A DNA stretch of 64,000 nt from Blastobasis lacticolella (lineage: Eukaryota; Arthropoda; Insecta; Lepidoptera; Blastobasidae), in the NCBI GenBank assembly GCA_905147135.1, contig LR990049.1, positions 15,641,428 to 15,705,427 of the forward strand. The letters run 5' to 3'. A model generated the notes under the pieces. The model made no database searches and had not been told where the DNA came from. It saw only the letters and a list, made by a program, of their open reading frames with translations. Made by a program: the position numbers and the translations under genes. Of this stretch, positions 1-8,741 are shown one piece after another. Each line of letters opens with the position of its first letter. Positions within the stretch are counted from its first letter, which is position 1.

Positions 1-179
1 GCCGTCTTGATGTTGGTGGCTTTGGCCAATGCCAGATGGACTCCGGTGGTCCTGTCATCCACAACAACGTAATAATCGGCGTCACTTCCTTCGGCCCGAT
101 GGAGTGTGGCAGTGGCCAGTTTCCGACAGTCAATGTGCGTGTTTCCCAGTTCACCAGTTGGATCCAAGCGAACGCTTGA
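1..179 (+). CDS. Serine protease (S1 family), last exon only, cut by window edge
   Basis: The open frame runs from position 3 to the TGA at 177-179 and is the C-terminal part of a trypsin-fold protease, ending in WIQANA like every other member of the array. The nucleophile motif is present as CQMDSGGP, so Ser195 and Asp194 are kept. Three pocket positions are unlike trypsin: residue 189 is Gly instead of Asp, residue 193 is Met instead of Gly, and residue 226 is Thr (FPTVNV) instead of Gly. A protein with these changes is unlikely to cut after Lys or Arg; it could have another specificity or weak activity. The His57 and Asp102 exons lie upstream of the window, so activity cannot be judged. 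A poly(A) signal AATAAA follows at 288-293. The family is certain; the function is inferred. Confidence 0.85.
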   Translation, partial: RLDVGGFGQCQMDSGGPVIHNNVIIGVTSFGPMECGSGQFPTVNVRVSQFTSWIQANA

Positions 180-380
180 AGATCTCCTTTACTGTTCTAA
201 TGTTTGAGTGACTTTGACCTTAGCAGTATGAAATAATTTGTGAAATTCGGCCTCTGCGACCTTTGTTTGTTAGAATTTGTACCTATAAATAAATTAAAGC
301 AACTTATTGAGATTTTCGTTTGTTCATTTCAATCCAACTTATGAACAAGTACTAGACCCTGCGTGTCTTCGTTCGAGCGG

Positions 381-500
381 CATTCTACCCCTACAATACC
401 CCACTTCTACCCTACTTTACCCTACCCCTTCTCCTACCCTACACCTACCCTATAACTACCCTACACCTATTCTACACCTACTTTACCCCTATCCACATTT
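381..500 (+). repeat. Degenerate minisatellite, 11-bp period, CTACCCTACAC-like
   Basis: A pyrimidine-rich tract built of units such as CTACCCTACAC, CTACCCTATAA and CTATTCTACAC, with a period of 11 bp in its clearest part (about 434-485). It lies about 200 bp past the stop of the first protease gene. A reading frame crosses it but is only a by-product of the repeat. Confidence 0.7.
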
Positions 501-689
501 TTTCTTGCATCAAAACCTTCCATTTGAATCACTCTATCTATTGGTGAAAAATCGATTGCGTAGTTTAAAAGATCTAAACATACATAGATACATAGCGACA
601 GACGGCGGGAAGCGACTTTGTTTTATGTATATATTATAAACTAAGCATAAATGGTCCACAATAAAAAGAATTTCGATCGAGAGGGCTTA

Positions 690-1135
690 TTTATATGTCT
701 ACACAGCGAACAGCGAACGCGCTGCTAGAGCGTAGGAATGAATAGTTCCTATTCGCCGGATTCCATTTAGTCTAGCCAGGCATTTGACCGCCACCTCACC
801 TGGTGATAAGTAAAGATGCAGCCGAAGATGGAACATGCCTTTCTTGGAACAGCCTATACACTCTAGTGTTGAAGGCGTCCTGATTATAGTGATCAGGGAA
901 CACACTCGCAGGCAACGTGTTCCATTCCTTAGCCGTATGCATTATAAAGGTTGAACCAAAGCAGCTCGTGCGGATAGCTGGAAGATCCACGACATAAGGG
1001 TGAAGCGTTTGCCCGGATCGCGTTTCCCGATGACGGAAAAGGGCCGGTGGAATAAGGTCGTGCAACTGTTTCGCACACTGTCCAAAATGCAACCTGTAGA
1101 AGATAGACAGACGCGCAACCCTACGCCATTAAGCA
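690..1135 (-). mobile_element. Non-LTR retrotransposon (LINE) 3' end, fragment
   Basis: Read on the minus strand, 796-1092 gives a peptide with the order DLIPPALFRHRET, LHPYVVDLP, EWNTLPASVFPDHYN, which is the conserved C-terminal tail of Jockey/CR1-like LINE reverse-transcriptase ORFs common in Lepidoptera. The 3' UTR continues towards 690 with the motif accaggtgaggtggcggtcaa on that strand. It is 5'-truncated. Related pieces lie at 6640-7195, 55908-56023 and 61207-61324. The clade assignment is tentative. Confidence 0.7.
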
Positions 1136-1559
1136 AAAACATATAGAGGAATGTTAGAAAGAATATTTAACGGTTTACAGTTTGGCTGTATGCTTTCGTA
1201 TGCATTTCGAGGTACTACGCTTTAGCATGACTACTCTTCCCCAAAAAGCGGAGAAATTGAAAAAAACATAAGGAATAAAAAAGTACAGGGGAATATCAGA
1301 AATCGGGACTTTGCAGGTAAGCAACTATTTACCTAATCTAAATAATGACCTATAGCTAAAAATTGAAATTTATTATTCATAAAAAATTTCATTTTTCATT
1401 TCTCAAATTTTCGTGAAAGTTGTTACGTTGCTCTAGTTTTATTAGTTTTCGAAAGCTATTGTCGACTTAAAGGCTCATATTTATGATGTAATATAGTTTT
1501 ATCGTTGTCGAGTCATAATAAAACACATATCCTGTGAATTTACAGTTCCCCGTGAAAGG

Positions 1560-1870
1560 ATTACATATTCAAAGTGGGGTGGGTTCATCATCACAGCCCG
1601 TAACAATCCACTGTAGGACTTAGGGCCTCTCCCACGAAAGAGGAGGTTATTGCCATAATCTCTACGCTTGGCAGGCGGGTTGGAGATCGCAGTGATAAAA
1701 TATAATAATGGAAAATGCTGCTGCCCATTTTCCAGACTACGGAGACTCTTGATCTTTAGCCTCGAAAACATTAGTCGCCTTGTACGACACCCAAGAGTGT
1801 AAGGGGTTGGTGCTATTCTACTCTGCCGGACACCACACGGCCAGGGGTGGGTTATCTTGGTGAAAAGGTC
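1560..1870 (+). repeat. Dispersed interspersed repeat, family A
   Basis: The block runs from ccactgtaggacttagggcc through the gcaggcgggttggagatcgc motif to gacacccaagagtgtaagg. Other copies in this window are 22660-22915, 25010-25470 (interrupted), 34535-34790 on the opposite strand, and a shorter one near 29210-29400. Repetition at five sites shows it is mobile or mobilised; no reading frame or terminal repeat was recognised. Confidence 0.65.
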
Positions 1871-2513
1871 TGGTAAATCTGCAGCACAGTATCTACCTTC
1901 AAGACACTCGAATGTATACATCAAGAGGGGTGGGGTTTTCACAATTTGGTAGTTTGGGGTCCAACTTAAAATCTAAGCCATGTTTCACCTAATTCGGTTG
2001 GGTAGAACCAGATATAGAGCTTGACCTCTCCGTAGTACTAGATTTCATACATCAGGGAGGTCTTTAGATAAACTGCCCAAAATTTCCACGAGGATGAAAT
2101 CGTGGACAAAAAGTAGTACTAACTACTTATACAATATTTGTGCAAATAAAAATTAGTTTTTCGTCGTACAGTTCACTTCGATAAGTATTCAATTACCATA
2201 TTTATTGAAAATAACCAGATCAGACCGAGCTATATATTAGTTGATTGTAGCAGTCGCCATGACAGTTTTACCCATTACGCGGCCTAAGGGCACGATCCAC
2301 GATGGGTCCACTGAAAACCTTCCCGTTGGATGCATGCTAAAGATTTATGCTTATGAGGGTTGCTCCTGCTTACTTGGCGTGGATACTACCTGCATTTTAA
2401 TAACATGTAGATATATTGAAATGGATACATATCTATTTCAATATAGCGATAAATGGTGATAAAAATCTGGTCTTATTATTTTCCGGTAATTCCATATTGA
2501 TACTATGACTACC

Positions 2514-2534
2514 TATATAAGCAGCGGCAGCAGT
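2514..2534 (+). promoter_or_regulatory. Core promoter of the trypsin-like gene at 2559
   Basis: TATATAAG starts at 2514. A CAGT initiator-like site is at 2531-2534, and the ATG follows at 2559. The TATA-to-initiator spacing of about 17-20 nt is slightly short, so the true start site may lie a few bases downstream. Confidence 0.5.
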
Positions 2535-2558
2535 AATTCAGATATTAAAAGTGTAAAA

Positions 2559-4185
2559 ATGCGTATCATATTGTTGCTGGTATTAGCTGTTACCTGTGGG
2601 TTCACAGGTAGGTCTAGCTAGACTTGACACTTTTACTTACTTATTATTAGAAGCTCATTATTCAGAAATCAGTTATTTTATTTTATTTTAATGTTTTTAA
2701 CGGGTTTTTTGACACTTCTTTCAGCCAGTGAACCACTTGGTAGACCTGATAGAATCGTTGGTGGATCCCTCACTACTATCGACCAATATCCATCAGGATG
2801 CGGAGTACTTTCATCTTTCGATCTAGTCGTCTATACGCAGATGTGTGGTGGTTCAATTCTTAACACAAGATCCGTCCTTTCGGCTGCACATTGTTTCTCG
2901 TAAGTTCTTTAAGTAAATAATAATCATAGTTTCCATCGGTCATCCAATGTCATTCATTGCCTGTCTGAATTGCATGTTTTAGTTAGAGTAAATATGTAAG
3001 AGTTTACCATGATTTTTATGTTATTTTAAAAATTATATGCTTCCAAAACCATATTGCCATTTTATATAATGTGTTCACATAAGTATGGTGTTAACTATGA
3101 CTTCGAACTGTACAATTATATTGTCTTATTTTCCAGCTCTAGGTCAGCTGCACAGATACGAATCCGCGTTGGTTCCACCTTCGCGAATAGCGGCGGTGTC
3201 GTTCACGCCCTCTCTCAGATCATCAACCACCCCAACTACAATTCCTATAGCCAGGACAACGACATCGCAATCCTCCACAGTGCCACCACCATCGTATACA
3301 GTAACGTCGTCCAGCCTGCCAGCATTGCTGGGACCAACTACAATGTACCGGATAACACACCTGTCTGGGCTATCGGATGGGGAAGGATAGCGGTGAGTTG
3401 ATTATATTTTCTGTACATGAACAACAAAATAGATGTACCGCCATATTGAACGCACACCAAAACGACCCTTCAGCATCTGACTAGCTAACCATAAGCGAGG
3501 ATGAACAGAAATGTAGGTTAGTTTTGCCAATGCAAACACTTCGAAATTTTAATGAATCCGAGGTGTTGTCTTTCAACTCACACTATTTAATTTTCTAATT
3601 TGTTTATATATGTTACCGTCAAAATTGTTATATCAGCCGCAGTAAGTCCATTCCAGGACTTCCAGACTAAGAATAAAATTACAATATTGTTGAAACCAAA
3701 ATAATGGGTATCTGAAGCAAACTGAGTTTCCTCTTATTTATACCGAATAAAATCGTAGATTGGGGACAAAGATGGGTCAAATATATATTCATGCCTTAAA
3801 AATATCTGTGTATATTTGTAGAGTTAGCTAGATTCTAGCCACGCCGAAAGCAAGGCAAGAACTGTGATTCTCCATACTACTGTTTTTGTATCAGGTTGAC
3901 GGACCGGCATCAGAGCAACTGCGACATGTGCAAGTCTGGACGGTGAACCAGGAAATCTGCCGCAGCCGGTACGGTGCGTGGGCTATCACCGAGAACATGT
4001 TGTGCTCTGGCTGGTTGGACGTCGGAGGTCGCGACCAGTGCTCCCAAGACTCCGGCGGCCCACTGTATCACAATAACGTCGTCATCGGAGTTTGTTCGTT
4101 CGGTGCTGGATGTGGCGATCCATACTTCCCAGGCGTTAATGCCCGAGTATCCCGCTACACGGCCTGGATACAAGCTAATGCTTAA
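2559..4185 (+). CDS. Trypsin-like serine protease with Gln at oxyanion position 193
   Basis: Four exons: 2559-2607, 2725-2899, 3137-3392 and 3895-4185. They join to 771 nt (256 aa) with consistent phases and GT-AG borders. Residues 1-16 are a hydrophobic signal peptide, followed by a short propeptide ending in PDR before IVGG at residue 27, a site trypsin itself could cut. The triad is complete: His72 (SAAHCF), Asp117 (DNDIAIL) and Ser213 (QDSGGP). Asp207 sits at position 189 and Gly at 226, so trypsin specificity for Lys/Arg is expected. Residue 211, at position 193, is Gln instead of the near-invariant oxyanion-hole Gly. The six conserved Cys of invertebrate trypsins are present plus one extra Cys early in exon 2. 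AATAAA is at 4215-4220. Likely a secreted gut enzyme; the role is inferred from the family. Confidence 0.9.
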
Positions 4186-4220
4186 GACTATAATCTTGAA
4201 AACTAAGTCTTCGAAATAAA

Positions 4221-5100
4221 AGAGTATGTAAAGCTGAAATGAGAAATACAAGTTTTTTAAAATAATATTTTGGTAATGCCTGTACGAAGCCGATGTGTGT
4301 ATTCTGATTATTTTTGTGAACTTATCTAATCAATAAATAGATTAAGAACATAAATCAAACCATTGTTTATACTCCCATTGAACTACTATACTAACACCCG
4401 TATATAATACTTGTCTAAGTAGCGTTACTATACGAAGTGAACGCACTGCGATTAATACAGCTCCTTAGCTATGAGTTAATTTTGACAGGCGTATAGTGCA
4501 CGCCACTCAAGTATTGCCAGTTGGAACTCTGTGCGTTCTCGGGCAGTTTGAGACCTCATACCCATCTAGCAAAGTTGCTTTATAAATAATCCTTTATAAG
4601 AATTAAAACATAATAAAATATTTTTATCTATCCTGATTAAGAAAGTTTATCTTACAAAGGCATGTTAAAGGACATTAACTGCTAAAACAACATTCAAAAG
4701 AGACAGTCTTAAATATTCCTGACCACCAGCCGGCATAGTGAGAGTTGTAAAGGATAAACCTTATAAAACGTTATATCCTCGCGTAATTATTTAAATTCTT
4801 TACCTAGCAAATTTTTTATTATTGATATTAATTCGCTATGAAACAAACGCATTCTTGGCATGAAATAATGAACACACCCGGAAAAAGGTATGGATGTACA
4901 AACTTATCTGACCCGGTAGCCAAAACTGAAACCAAGTGTCGCCATTTTGAAATGATATGTCAATGCCTTAACAGCGACGCTGTCACTGGGTCAGATTAAG
5001 TTTGTGGCACTGCATAGACAGATAGGTAAAAAATCCTACGTTATGGCATTGACAATGACAGGCATGTCATTGTCTTTGTCGTACACTGTCACTAATGACC
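4221..5100. other. Intergenic sequence without recognised feature
   Basis: AT-rich sequence between the poly(A) site of the upstream protease and the first SINE remnant. I see no credible reading frame, RNA gene or terminal repeat here. Confidence 0.5.
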
Positions 5101-5104
5101 AATG

Positions 5105-5610
5105 AAACTCCTTACTCCCTTAGGAGGACCTGCCCTGTGGTTGTGATTTCTATGGCGATGACAGGCTGTACAACCAAGTTTCTTTAATGACTTTTTCTGA
5201 GATATGTGCATTAGGTGAACACTAAGCGATGCTCTTACGGTATGGGAAAACATCGTGATGAAACCAATAGGCTAATTAGGTAACGTTGCTGTAAACAATT
5301 CTCTGATTTCCATGATTAAAATGGTTACTTTTGCTATTCTGTATTATCGATTTCATGGGTTCAGTTGCTAACAAAGTTCCATTGCAATAAACTCAGAAAT
5401 CGATCATACGCAATCGCAAAAGTAACAATTTCAATTATTGAAATCAGAATTGTTTGCAACAGAGTTACGTAATTAGCCTACTGTACTTCAGTCGTAATTA
5501 GGCGACTGAATCCATGATCCAACCTGGTCAGGTTCCCCTGTTAACAGGGTCAGGTAGACCCCGGGCCCTCACGCGCGAGAGCACATCCGGGATATTAACG
5601 ATAAACGGTT
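5105..5610 (+). mobile_element. SINE-like element interrupted by a TA-flanked MITE
   Basis: The body shows the motifs ctttttctgagatatgtgca, gggaaaacatcgtgatgaaa and, after the interruption, aggcgactgaat, ccaacctggtcaggttcc and the tail gggccctcacgcgcgagagc. The same order occurs at 22900-23080, 24600-24840, 43020-43457 and 48580-49011, and in reverse at 8865-9055 and about 52525-52640. The MITE at 5270-5478 splits it. Confidence 0.6.
5270..5478. mobile_element. MITE with about 60-bp inverted repeats and TA target duplication
   Basis: Ends are GGCTAATTA... and ...TAATTAGCC, each flanked by TA (5268-5269 and 5479-5480). The inverted repeats continue inward through the ggttacttttgc / gcaaaagtaac motifs. 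A second copy is at 33721-33939. TA duplication suggests the Tc1/mariner group; no coding capacity remains. Confidence 0.65.
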
Positions 5611-5619
5611 GTTGTACAT

Positions 5620-6639
5620 ACCATGATGCTAAGGAAATCTAGTTCTTATGCTAATTCATTTCGGGCACATCCGTCGGCCATTTTATGTAACATCAAAAGG
5701 TATGTCCCGCGGCACGCCGCAATATTACCAGTGTTTTCTCAATGCATTACACGCATTATTGAACATGATGCCCTCTCCTCTTAAAAGGAGTTTTTTCTTT
5801 CCTCATTGATTTATCTTCGCTATGACGAAAAAACTATGGCTTGTTCCAGTGTTGCATGAGTGTCACATGAGTGTTGCAGTTTTAATAAAAATATTTATTT
5901 TTCAAAAAATAATTGTGAATAATTGGCTAGACTAGACTAGACTTAGATTTCTTTTTCAACTGATACGAGTTCCGTATTTTACATTCTTCCGTTTTTCATT
6001 CACTCTGTACCCGCTGGATCTTAGTGAACACCTTCTATGAACCGCTAGACCGCATCCTTTATTATGTACTTTTGTAGCATATATAAGAAATTTCAATAAA
6101 TCATTTATTAGAATAAAGGTTTTACAAATGTTTTTTTACAAGATTGGTCTTTAGCATTATTTACACTTAGTAAAGCATCTTAGAAGTCTATTCGTTCTTA
6201 GTAGCGTCTGCAGTAAATGTTTAATTTGACTTTTACTCTTGCTGAAGCCTTGTATACATATAACTGCTGTAAAACCAAACATATTTTAGTGTAATTTGCT
6301 TTGTCCAAGTAACTTTAAAGAATAGAAGCACGTTATAAAACTTTTACAAGACCATGTTATCTTACAGGAGTCATAAACAATCTCTATTAAGGAATCTTAA
6401 AATTATCAACATGACTACAGGAAGGAACCACATAGGAAGATTATTGTAAGGATATAAAGCTATAAATAAGACTATAATACAACAACTATAAGAATTCTCT
6501 TACAAAGTGCGCCCAATCCCACACTTACAGATGTTTGAAAGTATGCTATAAGAGTAAATAAAGAAAGGTATTGGGATAGCTGTAAGACAAAATTTTGTTA
6601 GTTGGGTAGAAACGTTTCTGATTAAGGTTAGATTTAACC
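5620..6639. other. Intergenic sequence without recognised feature
   Basis: AT-rich, with many in-frame stops in all frames. I see no gene, RNA gene or structured repeat that I can support. Confidence 0.45.
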
Positions 6640-7195
6640 TACTCACTTCACCTGGTGGTTAGTGACCATTCGGTTGGAGATATAGCATGCCTATTTAGGA
6701 ACAGCCTATTCAGGACCAGCCTATTCACTCTAGCTTTGAAGGCATCCGCCGTCAATTAGCCGTACGCATTATAAACCCCCGGCCAAACAGGCGCGGCCAA
6801 AGCGACGGCGAAACGGGAGCGTTAGTCGCGCGGCAGACGCTGTCCGTGTTCTAATGGCGCCTTGCACACCGACGTGACCACGCAAGGCGCGGGAATGCGA
6901 CGTCCGCAGGGAGCGTCAGTCGCACGGCGGACGCTGCTCGTGTTATTTTATGGCGATTTGCACTTCTACTCGACTACGACGCAGCACGGCTTCAGTGACA
7001 TTTTACTAAACAAACGATCTTCGCGGTTCGCGCCGCAGTCGCGTAGGTGTGCACGCTGTTGCACGCTGTCGTGCCGCGTCGCTGACGTGCTGTTTTTGCC
7101 GAACATTATATCCACAACATAAGCATGAAGAGTTCACCCGGATCGCGTTTTCCAATGGCAGAAAGGGGCCTATACTGACCCAGGCCACTTTTTTT
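6640..7195 (-). mobile_element. LINE 3' fragment split by a GC-rich insertion
   Basis: Pieces at about 6640-6777 and 7108-7190 match the LINE at 690-1135: both carry cgtacgcattataa, then the cacaacataagcatgaag and cccggatcgcgttttcc motifs. Between them lies a GC-rich block of about 330 bp (6778-7107). It is bordered by CATTATA on both sides, with weakly matching ends cggccaaacag / cggcaaaaacag. This may be a small DNA element with an 8-bp-type duplication. Confidence 0.5.
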
Positions 7196-7621
7196 TCTCT
7201 TAATGCCCTCTTTTCCCTCCTTAAATTCCTCTCCCTCTTCGCCCTCAGTAAATTCAACATTAAACGTTTTGATAGACGTGTATGCACGTCCGTTTTTCGT
7301 ATATTTATTGTGTACCTCATAACATTAATAAGTGTTTGTATAAAACTAAAATGAATAAACGAGTATATTTGATTGATTGAATACCTCTACATGTTATCAT
7401 AACGTTTAATTAAAGTTGATTTAATTACGTTGTCACTATCAGTGTAATATCATTTGGATAAAATGTGGCTTAAAATATGAGTAAAAATGTGTGGAAAATG
7501 ATAATAAGTTAATTAGTTTAATTAAAATACAAATTAATAAAGTGTTGTGAATTTCATTGAAATTGAATGTTGTTTCATAGGGATATTCTCAACTTTCATA
7601 TTTTAACACATGCATTAATTA

Positions 7622-8095
7622 CACCGGCACACAAAAAAAAAAATTGTCTGTACTACGGGCGCCACCTATCTACGGGCATGTTTTTCGACCCGCTGAATAC
7701 GAATTTTAAGTCAGTTTAGGCCGTGCAGCCTTCAATTTTGAAAAATTGTTGTACTAAGATAATCCTAATTTTTTACGATTTTTGCAATTTTTAAGGATAT
7801 TTTATAATTTTTTTCGAATTAAATAAGTTTATGATTAAAGTACGATCGAAATTAGTATTTAACAGATCAAAATACATAAAAATTATGCTTGCCTTAGATG
7901 TCAAAATTTTTTTTCTTGCCAAAACATCGTATTTTCGCTATTTTTTGGGGTTTCTTGCAATTTACTTGAATTCACTAAATTGAAGGCTGGACGGCCTAAA
8001 CTGACTTAAAATTCGTATTCAGCGGGTCGAAAAACATGCCCGTAGATAGGTGGCGCCCGGTGTACAGACCATTTTTTTTTTTTTGTGTGCCGGTG
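7622..8095. mobile_element. 474-bp non-autonomous DNA element with about 120-bp inverted repeats
   Basis: The left end CACCGGCACACAAAA and the right end TTTTGTGTGCCGGTG are inverse complements. The match continues about 120 bp inward through gggcgccacctatctacggg, the tcgacccgctgaatacg motif and cagtttaggccgt. Flanks are TTA at 7619-7621 and TTA at 8096-8098, a 3-bp target duplication. The middle is AT-rich and has no reading frame. Superfamily not assigned. Confidence 0.75.
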
Positions 8096-8706
8096 TTATG
8101 AGAGACTTGCCGCCATAGTCAAGTTATTGATTATAAAAATTCGTTTCTAACCAGAAATCGCGCTAAATCGTCGGGTCCGAAGTTTGAGTTTAATCGGATG
8201 TAACTTTATTCCCGCAGCGGTTTTAGACTTGTTGTCATAGTAAAAATTTTAAAATATAAATAAAACCATTCCAACGCCATATTGTTTAATGTTATTGGTC
8301 ATGTCAGGGGTAGGACCTATACATTTTTGTCGGTCTTCCGTTACGTTCTCTGCTTATTTTAATTATCCATTCTTTAAAAAAGACTATCGTAGTATGCAAA
8401 AATTTGTGCAAGTCAGTCGCACTATGGCCAGTAAGAACTATTTGTTGCCTTCACTAAACGTTTAGAAAATATTAGGATAGAATACATTTATTCACATACG
8501 TATGTGAATCTCCCTCTCCGGAAATTGTAAAAGATAATTAAATTTTATTGGTTATCTGTCACTAATATGTATTATCTCTGTATGAGAACGCGAATGACTC
8601 AAAATCACTGCTCATAAATACTTGATAGACTTTGACTGGCAATATTTAGAGACTGCATTCCCACCTTTTCGCACATACTGACAGATAAAGCAAAATTGTT
8701 TTTGTT

Positions 8707-8741
8707 TAATATACATCACATTAAAAATATACACAGTCACA
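8707..8741 (+). promoter_or_regulatory. Putative core promoter of the H57Q/S195E homologue gene
   Basis: A weak TATA-like taatatacat at 8707-8716 and an ACAGT initiator-like site at 8733-8737 immediately precede the ATG at 8742. This gives a very short 5' leader, if correct. Confidence 0.35.

Noticed and set aside
307..639. 110-codon frame across the first minisatellite
   Set aside because: The composition (Pro, Thr, Leu, Tyr repeats) follows from the tandem repeat; there is no start context or motif.
3886..4185. Start of an independent short protease at 3886
   Set aside because: The ATG lies in the intron just before the splice acceptor at 3893-3894; the exon joins in phase with upstream exons.
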